Below are positions 7,345-14,149 of a stretch of DNA of 15,474 nucleotides, piece after piece. Each line of letters begins with the position of its first letter. Within the stretch, counting starts at the first letter, position 1. Where the stretch lies: positions 1 through 15,474 of the forward strand of contig CABURF010000006.1 of the NCBI GenBank assembly GCA_902493755.1, given 5' to 3'. Origin of the DNA: an uncultured Coriobacteriia bacterium. GTDB taxonomy: Bacteria > Actinomycetota > Coriobacteriia > Coriobacteriales > QAMH01. Position numbers and translations under genes: made by a program. The notes beneath the pieces are model-generated. The model was not told where the DNA came from and ran no database searches. It was given only the letters and a program-made list of their open reading frames with translations.

Positions 7345-7381
7345 TTCGGGTAAAATACATGGAAAGCGTATTCTACCCGAA
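7345..7381 (+). promoter_or_regulatory. -10 element and overlapping inverted repeat upstream of the DUF4143 ATPase
   Basis: TAAAAT (7351-7356) is a good -10; the -35 is weak. It lies inside the left arm of an inverted repeat: TTCGGGTAAAATAC (7345-7358) against GTATTCTACCCGAA (7368-7381), 13 of 14 complementary positions with a 9-bp spacer. The right arm ends just before the GAGGAG Shine-Dalgarno (7385-7390). Because the left arm is largely upstream of the expected transcription start, a DNA operator is more likely than an RNA hairpin. Confidence 0.5.
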
Positions 7382-7395
7382 AACGAGGAGTTGTT

Positions 7396-8625
7396 ATGAG
7401 CTACATCACTCGCACCATGGAACCTCTCGTATCGTCTGTAGCGAGTGAGTACTCGGCTGTGCTTGTGACAGGCCCTAGGCAAGTGGGTAAATCCACCATG
7501 CTCGGACATATCATCGAATCAAAGGGTTTGCCCATCGAGACAGTGACGCTCGATGATATGACAGAGAGACAGCTCGCGGCAACGGATCCGGCTATGTTCC
7601 TTCAGATTCATAAGCCGCCTGTTCTTATCGACGAGGTGCAATATGCACCGGAGCTTTTCTCGCAAATCAAAATGCTCGTCGATCAAGGGGCGCCTCCGGG
7701 ATCGTTCTGGCTGACCGGCTCGCAGCAGTTCCGACTGATGGAGCTTGCGGGAGAGACGCTTGCCGGACGTGTCGCGGTGCTGCCCCTCTCGTCGCTCACG
7801 CAAGTCGAGGCTTTGGGAATGCCTGGCGCGCCTTTCGGCTTCTCCGTCGACTTTTGGAAAGAGCGTGAGAAAAGTGTCGTCCCGGCAGATGTGACCACCC
7901 TTTTCGACCGCATGCATAGAGGCGCTATGCCAGCTGTCGTCTCGGGCAAATATACGAACCTCACCGTTTTCTACAACAGCTACATCCAAACCTACATCGA
8001 GCGTGACGTACGCTGTTTGCTTGGAAATGTCGACGCGCTGGAGTTCATCGATTTCATGAGAGCGGCGGCAGCCCGAACAGCGCAACTGGTAAACGTGGCT
8101 TCCATGGCAAAAGATGTGGGCATTCGCCAAGAGAAAGCCAAGGCATGGCTGTCGGTGCTAGAAAAGTCAGGTATAGCGTTCTTCTTGCACCCTTATGCGA
8201 ATAATCAGCTGAAACGCACCGTGAAAGCTCCAAAGCTCTATTTTCACGATTGCGGGTTGGTCGCCCATCTCACCAAGTGGACCAGTGCCGAGACCATGCA
8301 GTCAGGAGCCATGGCTGGTGCGTTTATGGAGAACTTTATCGTTTCTGAGATATACAAGAGCTATCTGAACGTAGGTGCGGAACCTGCACTTTATTATTAT
8401 CGCGATCATGACGCCAAGGAAATTGATCTCATCATCGAGTCGAACGGCGAGCTTCATCCCATCGAAGTGAAGAAGACGGCATCACCGAATGCCTCCATGA
8501 CAAAGAACTTCTCTGTCCTCGATAAGGGGGCAGTTCCTCGCGGCTGCGGAGCAATTGTTTGTGCCGCCGAGCATTTCAGTGCTCTCGATAGCAACACATT
8601 GGTGATTCCCGCAGGATTGTTGTAA
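7396..8625 (+). CDS. AAA ATPase with C-terminal DUF4143 domain
   Basis: This 409-residue ATPase belongs to the common AAA_14/DUF4143 group, whose cellular role is unsettled. Walker A is GPRQVGKST (26-34), Walker B VLIDE (76-80) followed by VQYAPE, and sensor 1 LTGSQQF (106-112). The middle contains YIQTYIERDVR, typical of the DUF4143 junction, then a winged-helix-like stretch (NVASMAKDVGIRQEKAKAWL). The C-terminus has an EIDLII..PIEVKK pattern (D344, E357, K359) of the PD-(D/E)xK nuclease-like fold, degenerate or active not being decidable here. The Shine-Dalgarno GAGGAG lies 5 nt from the ATG. The gene is monocistronic, with its own promoter and terminator, between two repeat elements. Such genes are patchily distributed and often occur in variable spots of gut bacterial genomes; that context is consistent with transfer but does not prove it. 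Confidence 0.88.
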   Translation: MSYITRTMEPLVSSVASEYSAVLVTGPRQVGKSTMLGHIIESKGLPIETVTLDDMTERQLAATDPAMFLQIHKPPVLIDEVQYAPELFSQIKMLVDQGAPPGSFWLTGSQQFRLMELAGETLAGRVAVLPLSSLTQVEALGMPGAPFGFSVDFWKEREKSVVPADVTTLFDRMHRGAMPAVVSGKYTNLTVFYNSYIQTYIERDVRCLLGNVDALEFIDFMRAAAARTAQLVNVASMAKDVGIRQEKAKAWLSVLEKSGIAFFLHPYANNQLKRTVKAPKLYFHDCGLVAHLTKWTSAETMQSGAMAGAFMENFIVSEIYKSYLNVGAEPALYYYRDHDAKEIDLIIESNGELHPIEVKKTASPNASMTKNFSVLDKGAVPRGCGAIVCAAEHFSALDSNTLVIPAGLL

Positions 8626-8630
8626 GTACG

Positions 8631-8660
8631 AAGGCAGCGCCGTCTGCGAGGCGTTGCTTT
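8631..8660 (+). terminator. probable intrinsic terminator of the ATPase gene
   Basis: Arms AAGGCAGCGCC (8631-8641) and GGCGTTGCTTT (8650-8660) form an 11-bp stem (two G-T pairs) with an 8-nt loop, six bases after the ATPase stop. The T tract is short (TTTGT), so termination strength is uncertain. Confidence 0.5.
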
Positions 8661-8683
8661 GTCGCCGTTGTTTTGTCGGGGAG

Positions 8684-8714
8684 TGGGGCGCCCCAACCTT
8701 CGCTCGAAATGACA
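8684..8714 (+). repeat. truncated copy of the MITE-like repeat, right end only
   Basis: The segment CTTCGCTCGAAATGACA (8698-8714) repeats the right terminus of the complete element next to it (8806-8822). It is preceded by the 12-bp palindrome TGGGGCGCCCCA (8684-8695), and no left half is present. The junction with the complete element creates the near-palindrome TGACAATAATTGTCA (8710-8724). Confidence 0.6.
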
Positions 8715-8719
8715 ATAAT

Positions 8720-8822
8720 TGTCATCTCGACTGGAGCGGCCGGAAGGCCGCGGAATGGAGAGATCTCCAGATGGCGAGATTTCTCGACTGCGCGACCTGC
8801 GGTCGCTTCGCTCGAAATGACA
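8720..8822. repeat. 103-bp MITE-like element with terminal inverted repeats
   Basis: The left end TGTCATCTCGACTGGAGCG (8720-8738) and the reverse complement of the right end, TGTCATTTCGAGCGAAGCG (8804-8822), match at 15 of 19 positions. Inside are compact hairpins: GCGGCC-GGAA-GGCCGC, TGGAGA/TCTCCA around 8756-8769, and GCGACC-TGC-GGTCGC near the right end. It carries no ORF. It fills the gap between the convergent ATPase and prepilin peptidase genes and ends 5 bp from the peptidase stop, so it may serve as a shared 3' structure. Repeats with TGTCATTTCGAGCG-type ends are, as far as I know, dispersed in many gut bacterial genomes. Confidence 0.75.
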
Positions 8823-8827
8823 GGGGA

Positions 8828-9457
8828 CTATAGCAGCGGAAGCAGCGTTCCCACGAAGAGCCAGGCGGCAAGACCGGGGGCAAGCGCGATATGCGAGTGG
8901 CGGTCCGCGCGGCCCGTGGCAAGTTGCACGAGCGCGAGCACGCCCATAAGCAGCGCGCAGGCAAAGACACCGCACACAAGCCCTTCGGGTCCCGAGAAGA
9001 GCGCGAGCGGCATGAGCATGCGCACATCACCCGAGCCGATGAGCTCGCATGCACCGCGATGCATGCGAAGGTAGTTGAGCAGCAGCACGATCGCGGCAAT
9101 CGTTCCCGTGGGCAGCACGATTGCAATCGTTTCCGTAACGCCGCCCTCCATCACGCGAAAGACGAGAGCGCATGCGAGTAACACGGCGACAAGCTCGGAT
9201 GGTAGAACGTGCTCACGCAGATCGCAGACGAGCAGCGCAGCCATGCACGCGCATGCAAACGAGAAACTCAGGCAGCAGATGACGTTATCGAGCAGGAACC
9301 AGGCGCCGAGTGCGCCGCTCATGCACACGAGCATGATGAGCGTGCGTAGGGCACGTCCGATCACGGCATCGAATCCGCGCGTGCGCAGGGAAGCTTGGGC
9401 GATGCCCGTCATGCCTGCCCATCCCAGGATGCAGCTCGCGCATGCGTAGAGCATCAT
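8828..9457 (-). CDS. prepilin peptidase (A24 family, TadV/CpaA-like, peptidase domain only)
   Basis: This 209-residue integral membrane aspartyl protease would cleave the leader peptides of type IV pilin-like or Tad pilin precursors at the inner face of the membrane. The two catalytic aspartates are visible: D79 in CDLREHVLP and D144 in the GSGD motif (141-144, followed by VRMLMPLALFSG). About six to seven hydrophobic segments cover the chain, and IALAPGLAAWLF near the end matches the usual family C-terminus. It lacks the N-terminal cysteine/methylase domain of full PilD. No pilin, ATPase or secretin gene is in the window, so its substrates are encoded elsewhere. It starts 15 bp after the pgi stop on the same strand and is probably co-transcribed with it. 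Two adjacent ATGs (9457 and 9454) are both possible starts. Confidence 0.83.
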   Translation of the reverse strand: MMLYACASCILGWAGMTGIAQASLRTRGFDAVIGRALRTLIMLVCMSGALGAWFLLDNVICCLSFSFACACMAALLVCDLREHVLPSELVAVLLACALVFRVMEGGVTETIAIVLPTGTIAAIVLLLNYLRMHRGACELIGSGDVRMLMPLALFSGPEGLVCGVFACALLMGVLALVQLATGRADRHSHIALAPGLAAWLFVGTLLPLL

Positions 9458-9472
9458 GAGCGGCTCCGCCCT

Positions 9473-11236
9473 CTAGCGTGTTCGCAGGGCGTAGGCGGCT
9501 GAGATGGCCGAACAAGCATCGTTGGCAAACGATGATAGGTATTTGTCGTCGTTATCCTTCAGGTGAATGTAGATGGCACGACGGCCGCGGCTTGCCAGCG
9601 CCGAGAAATCGCCGAGCGCCTCGGCATTTGCCACATCGCCGAGCGTGAAGTCCTCGTGCGGCACCGTGATGTCGAAGAGCTCGTCGGCGCTGACGACAAG
9701 GAAGACACCCGTGTTGGGGCCGCCTTTGTGCATCTGGCCGGTGGAGTGCAGATAACGGGGGCCGATTTCGAGACATGAGCACACGTCGAGGCGATCGGCT
9801 GCGCGGTGACGCACCTTCTCAAGCGTCTCGCGGCGCCCGACGCCCTTGAAGGGCAGGAATGCGTTGAGACTGAAATAATCGTCATCCTTGATCGAGCAGA
9901 ACAACATGCGCAGCGCGGCGTCTGCGTCGATGTCCTCGTGTGGGCCATCGAACGCATCGAGAAGCGCGGAGCTCACGTAAACGCGATCGGCATAGTTGCA
10001 GGAGCCAAGCTCGAACTCTTCGTAAGCGGGCCTGCCCCAGACATCTTCCGGGATGTCAAAGTGACCGCCCTGGTTGTAGAGAATCTGGCGCGTGGCGACC
10101 TTTGTGCTCTCGACGTCGGGTTGATCGAAGGGATTGATCTGCATGAGCCAGCCGCAGAAGGCGACGGCATACTCCCAGATGAGGAAGTAACGCGTCATCG
10201 CCGTGCTGTCGGGGATATCCAGGCGGAAGACGGGGATATCCGGGTGCACGCAGGTGCGAGCGTGCTCGAATGCCTCGTCGCTATCCATGTTGCAGAGGAT
10301 GGCGCAGCGATCGTGGTGCGGGTCGGAGAGAATGCCGGCGTCGACCTCGACGTTGGGCAATATGCCAACGCCCGCCTTGCCAAGAGACTCGGCAACGAGC
10401 TGCTCGACCCAGAGGCCGAAGACCTGCTTGCTCGGTGGCATGAGCAAGGAGAACTTGTCACGACCAGCCTTGAGGTTGTCGTAGAGGAAAGCCGCGAGCC
10501 AGATTGCCGGGTTTTCGGGCGAATCAGAAGCGCAAAGCTTCTCCATGGGGACGGCGTCTTCGAGCATGCGCTCGATGTCGATGCCGATGGCCGCCATGGG
10601 GAGCAGACCAAAGGCCGAGAGCGCGGAGTAGCGGCCGCCCACGTCGGGCTCGCCGTGGATGATGGCACGCCAGTGGTTCTTGCGGGCAACGTGCTCGAGC
10701 TCGGTGTCCGGATCGGTGATTGCGATAAAGCGCGAGCCGGCGCGCTCGGCACCCAGGTGAGCGCAGACGTACTTCCAGCACACATGAGAGAGCACCGTAG
10801 GCTCGAGCGTGGTTCCCGACTTGCTCGACACGATATAGAGCGTGCGTGCCGGATCCGACGAGCCGAGAATGTGGTTGACGTAGACCGGCGAGAGAGCATC
10901 CATCGTCTTGAACGGGACTTCGTCAGTGACTTCGAGGCTGTAGAGCTTGGTGACCGTCTGCGGAGCTTGCGTCGAGCCGCCCTGACCGATGAGGACGACG
11001 GCATCGAGGCCTTCGCCTCGCGCTTGCTGCGCGATGATAGCTATCTCTGCCGGATCGCATGGCGGCTTGCTTGCCAATGTGGTCCAGCCAAGGCGGGTTG
11101 CCGCGTAATCGGCGACTTCCGCGGAGAAATCGAAGGCGGAACCATCTTTGGCTGCGATGCGGGAGGGAACTTCATTTTCGATGAGAAGCTGGGCGGTTGG
11201 GCAGTGCCCCAGCTCAGAACTATCGATAAACGCCAT
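9473..11236 (-). CDS. pgi: glucose-6-phosphate isomerase
   Basis: The enzyme interconverts glucose 6-phosphate and fructose 6-phosphate in glycolysis and gluconeogenesis. The 587-residue chain shows the SIS-fold sugar-phosphate loops GQGGSTQAP (84-92, in place of the usual GIGGSxLGP) and SSKSGTTLEP (137-146), GGRYSALSAFGLLP (200-213), EQLVAESLGK (278-287, containing the likely base Glu283) and HSTGQMHKGGPNTGVFL (497-513). The last motif resembles the PGI half of actinobacterial transaldolase/PGI fusions rather than E. coli Pgi; no transaldolase part is present and the N-terminus is only about 70 residues before the first loop. AAGGAG (11246-11251) lies 9 nt upstream of the ATG. The prepilin peptidase gene follows after 15 bp; divergent veg begins 136 bp away. 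Confidence 0.92.
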   Translation of the reverse strand: MAFIDSSELGHCPTAQLLIENEVPSRIAAKDGSAFDFSAEVADYAATRLGWTTLASKPPCDPAEIAIIAQQARGEGLDAVVLIGQGGSTQAPQTVTKLYSLEVTDEVPFKTMDALSPVYVNHILGSSDPARTLYIVSSKSGTTLEPTVLSHVCWKYVCAHLGAERAGSRFIAITDPDTELEHVARKNHWRAIIHGEPDVGGRYSALSAFGLLPMAAIGIDIERMLEDAVPMEKLCASDSPENPAIWLAAFLYDNLKAGRDKFSLLMPPSKQVFGLWVEQLVAESLGKAGVGILPNVEVDAGILSDPHHDRCAILCNMDSDEAFEHARTCVHPDIPVFRLDIPDSTAMTRYFLIWEYAVAFCGWLMQINPFDQPDVESTKVATRQILYNQGGHFDIPEDVWGRPAYEEFELGSCNYADRVYVSSALLDAFDGPHEDIDADAALRMLFCSIKDDDYFSLNAFLPFKGVGRRETLEKVRHRAADRLDVCSCLEIGPRYLHSTGQMHKGGPNTGVFLVVSADELFDITVPHEDFTLGDVANAEALGDFSALASRGRRAIYIHLKDNDDKYLSSFANDACSAISAAYALRTR

Positions 11237-11282
11237 GTATACGTGCTCCTTGGTACGATACGACTTGCATTGCCCGCTGACG

Positions 11283-11311
11283 CGGACAAAAATAGTGTTG
11301 GTAAGTATAAT
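11283..11311 (+). promoter_or_regulatory. predicted veg-ispE promoter
   Basis: CGGACA (11283-11288, 4 of 6 to TTGACA), a 17-nt spacer and a perfect TATAAT (11306-11311). A second possible start signal is the extended -10 TGT-TATTAT at 11334-11342, 30 nt before the ATG. Either gives a leader containing the AGGAGG at 11360-11365. Confidence 0.55.
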
Positions 11312-11372
11312 GCATGCAAAATCTCGTGCGGCGTGTTATTATTATGACTCCTTTGTATCAGGAGGACTCTTC

Positions 11373-11672
11373 ATGGAAGAAATAATCAATAGACAGGTCG
11401 CTTACGTCAACAGCATCCACGAGACACTCGTTGGTTTTACAGGTAGGCGTCTGCGCATCCGCGCCAATATGGGGCGCTCCAAGATCATCGAGCGCGAGGG
11501 TGTGCTCACCCAGGCCCACAAGTCGCTCTTCATCGTCGAGACGGACGAGAAGCGCGGCCGCAAGGCACGCCAGTCCTATCAGTACGTGGATGTCCTGACG
11601 GGCACGGTCGAGCTCACCAATCCCGAGGATGAGCAGCCGCTTTTCCCGGCGCTTCAGCAAGAGGCCATCTAG
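11373..11672 (+). CDS. veg: Veg family protein (DUF1021)
   Basis: A 99-residue cytoplasmic protein of the Veg family, known from Bacillus subtilis, where it is highly expressed and stimulates biofilm matrix genes; its biochemical action is unclear. The family pattern is visible: GRRLRIRANMGRSKIIEREGVL, then SLFIVE, and SYQYVDVLTGTVEL. The frame is open well upstream, but the AGGAGG at 11360-11365, 7 nt before the ATG at 11373, and the family's usual length fix this start. ispE begins 11 bp after its stop, the same neighbour as in Bacillus (there separated by sspF), so the two are probably one transcript driven by the TATAAT promoter upstream. Sequence beyond residue 90 is short and variable. 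Confidence 0.88.
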   Translation: MEEIINRQVAYVNSIHETLVGFTGRRLRIRANMGRSKIIEREGVLTQAHKSLFIVETDEKRGRKARQSYQYVDVLTGTVELTNPEDEQPLFPALQQEAI

Positions 11673-11683
11673 CATATTCGCAT

Positions 11684-12616
11684 ATGGGCAATTCGCATTC
11701 AGAGGCGTTGGTGCTTGAGGCTCGCGCTAAGGTCAACCTATGCCTTGCGATATCTTATCCGCCAGTTGATGGCTACCATCCGCTGCGCTCCGTCTTCCAG
11801 GAGCTCGATTTGCACGATATCGTGCGCGTTCACATCGAACCTGGTGTTGCTGCGCAGGTGCTGCAAACGCAGGCGGGAACGCATGTGCTGTTATCATGCG
11901 ATGTCGATGGCCTCGACCCGCGTGATAACCTTGTCTTTCGCGCTATCGACGCAGTCGAACAAGCTTGCGGGCGAGCGTTGGCCGCTTCCGATGCCATGGT
12001 CGTCATCGAAATCGAGAAGCATATTCCGGCAGGCGGTGGGCTCGGCGGTGGTTCGAGCGATGCGGCCGCGATGCTCAAGGCGTATGCACGGCTCGCGGAC
12101 ATTTCCGTACACGACGAGCGGCTCGTGGCGGTTGCCCGTGCCCTCGGTGCCGATGTCGCCTTTTTTCTCTATGGTGGAACCGCCCTCATGGGCGGACGTG
12201 GCGACGTGTTCGAGTGCGCGCTGCCGTCGCTTGCGGCCCCCATCGTCCTTATGGGGAGCAACGACGGCCTTTCTACGGCAATGGTGTACCACGTCTTCGA
12301 CGATGGGCCCGCGCCCGCGCCCGATGCCGATGCGCTTGCCCAGGCGTTGCGTCTTGCCACGGATGATACCGCTGCCATTGCCGCGCTCTGTGCCAATAAC
12401 CTCGGGTCTGCGGCTTGTGTGGCCGACTCGCGTATTCAGCAGCGCCTTCATGCAGCGCGCGCACATCCCGATGTGCTCAACGCCCTCGTCTCGGGGAGCG
12501 GCTCGACGAGTTTTGCCATCTGCGCTGACGAGGCAGGTGCGCAACGTTTCGCGCATGACATCGCTCCCGTGTGCGACTGGGTTCGCATATGTCGCGTTCC
12601 CCACATCGCCGCTTGA
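11684..12616 (+). CDS. ispE: 4-diphosphocytidyl-2-C-methyl-D-erythritol kinase
   Basis: The enzyme phosphorylates the 2-hydroxyl of CDP-methylerythritol with ATP, the fourth step of the MEP isoprenoid pathway. The GHMP-kinase marks are present: EARAKVNLCL (12-21, substrate-side K16), the DGYHPL segment (29-34), the ATP-binding glycine loop PAGGGLGGGSSDAA (115-128) with the catalytic aspartate D126, ALGADVAFFLYGG, and the C-terminal VSGSGSTSF. Length 310 is normal. No Shine-Dalgarno precedes the ATG at 11684; an in-frame GTG at 11711 has AGAGG five nt upstream and would still keep the AKVN motif near the N-terminus, so the first nine residues are uncertain. The stop codon lies within the -35 box of the tRNA-Gln promoter. 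Confidence 0.93.
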   Translation: MGNSHSEALVLEARAKVNLCLAISYPPVDGYHPLRSVFQELDLHDIVRVHIEPGVAAQVLQTQAGTHVLLSCDVDGLDPRDNLVFRAIDAVEQACGRALAASDAMVVIEIEKHIPAGGGLGGGSSDAAAMLKAYARLADISVHDERLVAVARALGADVAFFLYGGTALMGGRGDVFECALPSLAAPIVLMGSNDGLSTAMVYHVFDDGPAPAPDADALAQALRLATDDTAAIAALCANNLGSAACVADSRIQQRLHAARAHPDVLNALVSGSGSTSFAICADEAGAQRFAHDIAPVCDWVRICRVPHIAA

Positions 12617-12641
12617 GAATCGTGCCGCGGTTCACTAGAAT
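12613..12641 (+). promoter_or_regulatory. sigma-70-type promoter of tRNA-Gln and probably glmU-prs-pth
   Basis: TTGAGA (12613-12618, 5 of 6), a 17-nt spacer and TAGAAT (12636-12641, 5 of 6). Predicted transcription start near 12648, about 10 nt before the mature tRNA 5' end. The -35 box includes the ispE stop TGA. This is the best-matching complete promoter in the window. Confidence 0.7.
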
Positions 12642-12657
12642 CATGCAAGCAGGCTAC

Positions 12658-12731
12658 TGGGGCATCGTTCAACGGTAGGACAGCGGTTTTTGGTACCGCG
12701 AATGAGGGTTCGATTCCTTCTGCCCCAGCCA
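12658..12731 (+). tRNA. tRNA-Gln (anticodon TTG)
   Basis: A complete 74-nt cloverleaf with encoded CCA. The acceptor arms TGGGGCA (12658-12664) and TGCCCCA (12721-12727) pair fully, followed by discriminator G and CCA. The anticodon stem GCGGT/ACCGC encloses loop TTTTGGT with anticodon TTG at the middle positions, reading CAA and CAG. The T arm GAGGG/CCTTC has loop TTCGATT, and the D loop has the usual AACGGTAGG. A good promoter lies just upstream. There is no terminator before glmU, 13 nt further on. Confidence 0.97.
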
Positions 12732-12744
12732 TTTAATTACTTCA

Positions 12745-14133
12745 ATGGGAGCGCATGTGGAAGCTAAAGCTTTGATTCTTGCAGCAGGCGCTGGAACCCG
12801 CATGAAATCCAACAAACCGAAGGTCGCTCACGAGATGTTGGGCAAGCCGCTCGTGCGTTGGGTTGTGGATGCGGCACGCCAGGCCGGTTGCGAAGACGTT
12901 CACGTGGTCATTGGCCATGGTCGCGAGCAGGTTGAGCCCTTGCTCGTCGATTGCGCCATCTCGTACCAGCTCGAAATGCTCGGCACGGGTCATACGGTCA
13001 TGTGTGCGGCGGACAAGCTCGGCGGCTACGAGGGCAACATCGTCGTGCTCTGCGGCGACTCGCCGCTTATCAGGCCGGCCACCATCGAGGCGCTCATCTC
13101 GGCGCACGAGGCCACCGGCTCTGCTGCCACGGTGCTCACGATGGAGCCTGCCAACCCCTTTGGATACGGGCGCATCGTGCGCGACGAAAGCGGTAACGTG
13201 TGCGGCATCGTCGAGGAGAAGGACTGCACGGACGAGCAACGTGCCATCCGTGAGTGCAACTCCGGTGTCTTCTGTTTTTCCGCACCTGCGCTCTTGAGTC
13301 ATCTTGACAAGCTCGACCGCAACAACGCGCAGGGTGAGTACTACCTCACGGACATGCTCGCGCTGCTCGCTGCCGATGGCTTGACTGTGTCGAGCATGGT
13401 CGTCGAGGATGATGACGAGTGCCTCGGCGTCAACTCGCGCTCGCAGCTTGCCGCAGCAAGCAAGATTGCGCAGCGTCGCATCAACGAGCAGCTCATGGCA
13501 GAGGGCGTCACGATGCTCGACCCCAATCTCGTGTGGGTTGGTCCGGACTGCATCGTCGAGAGCGATGTGGAGCTGCTTCCGATGACCATGCTCTGGGGCA
13601 ATACGCGCGTCTTGTCGGGCTGCGTCGTTGGCCCCAACACGCGCCTTACCGACTGCGCCATCGGCGCGGACAATGTGCTCGAGGAGGTCGTGGGCATCGA
13701 GACGACGACCGAGACCGGCGTTACGGTTGGTCCCCGTGCCTACCTGCGTCCTGGCACCTATCTGTGCGAGGGCGCGCATGTGGGTACGCATGTCGAGATC
13801 AAGAAGTCCACGGTGGGTCCGGACAGTAAGGTACCGCATCTTTCCTACATCGGTGACACGACGATCGGAACCGACGTCAATATCGGTGCCGGCTCGATTA
13901 CCTGCAATTACGATGGCGTGAACAAGCATCAGACGGTCATTGGTGACTTCACGTTCGTCGGATCGAACACGATGCTCGTTGCCCCCGTCAAGCTCGGCTC
14001 CAATGTCGTGACGGGCGCCGCGAGCTGCATCACCAAGGACGTGCCCGATGGTGCACTCGCCGTCGAGCGCAACGAGCAGAAAATTGTCGAGGACTGGACC
14101 GCGCGACGTTTCAAGAGCAAGCGCACAAGCTAA
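12745..14133 (+). CDS. glmU: bifunctional N-acetylglucosamine-1-phosphate uridylyltransferase / glucosamine-1-phosphate acetyltransferase
   Basis: The protein makes UDP-GlcNAc for peptidoglycan: the C-terminal half acetylates GlcN-1-P with acetyl-CoA, and the N-terminal half adds UMP from UTP. The 462 residues match the family. The pyrophosphorylase domain has LAAGAGTRM (12-20) with K26, then VVLCGDSPLI and NSGVFCF. The left-handed beta-helix of hexapeptide repeats occupies about 250-445. The acetyltransferase base is H365 in KVPHLSYIGD, followed by NIGAGSITCNYDG. The ATG at 12745 has no Shine-Dalgarno; an in-frame GTG at 12757 has TGGGAG six nt upstream (12746-12751) and would give a start at VEAKALIL, so the first four residues are uncertain. 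It is probably transcribed with tRNA-Gln and with prs, which begins 16 bp downstream. Confidence 0.95.
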   Translation: MGAHVEAKALILAAGAGTRMKSNKPKVAHEMLGKPLVRWVVDAARQAGCEDVHVVIGHGREQVEPLLVDCAISYQLEMLGTGHTVMCAADKLGGYEGNIVVLCGDSPLIRPATIEALISAHEATGSAATVLTMEPANPFGYGRIVRDESGNVCGIVEEKDCTDEQRAIRECNSGVFCFSAPALLSHLDKLDRNNAQGEYYLTDMLALLAADGLTVSSMVVEDDDECLGVNSRSQLAAASKIAQRRINEQLMAEGVTMLDPNLVWVGPDCIVESDVELLPMTMLWGNTRVLSGCVVGPNTRLTDCAIGADNVLEEVVGIETTTETGVTVGPRAYLRPGTYLCEGAHVGTHVEIKKSTVGPDSKVPHLSYIGDTTIGTDVNIGAGSITCNYDGVNKHQTVIGDFTFVGSNTMLVAPVKLGSNVVTGAASCITKDVPDGALAVERNEQKIVEDWTARRFKSKRTS

Positions 14134-14149
14134 CGAAGGGATTGTAACG

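Noticed and set aside
7136..7399. Small ORF in the palindrome region as a possible peptide gene
   Set aside because: It follows from the GC-rich inverted repeats, has no ribosome binding site, and its composition (Arg/Ser-rich) is that of a random frame.
7114..8822. A defence island or toxin-antitoxin system around the DUF4143 ATPase
   Set aside because: The ATPase stands alone with no partner gene; repeats flank it but no transposase, integrase or second effector is present.
9806..11347. 513-residue open frame on the plus strand opposite pgi
   Set aside because: It is fully antisense to a clearly recognisable pgi, has no family motifs or ribosome binding site, and reads as the usual long mirror frame of a GC-rich gene.
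11715..12638. 307-residue frame overlapping ispE in another plus-strand frame
   Set aside because: Ser/Arg/Pro-rich out-of-frame reading; ispE motifs are in the other frame.
14048..14149. 34-codon N-terminal extension of prs into glmU
   Set aside because: The extension lacks family similarity, overlaps coding sequence of glmU, and the ATG at 14150 has its own Shine-Dalgarno.
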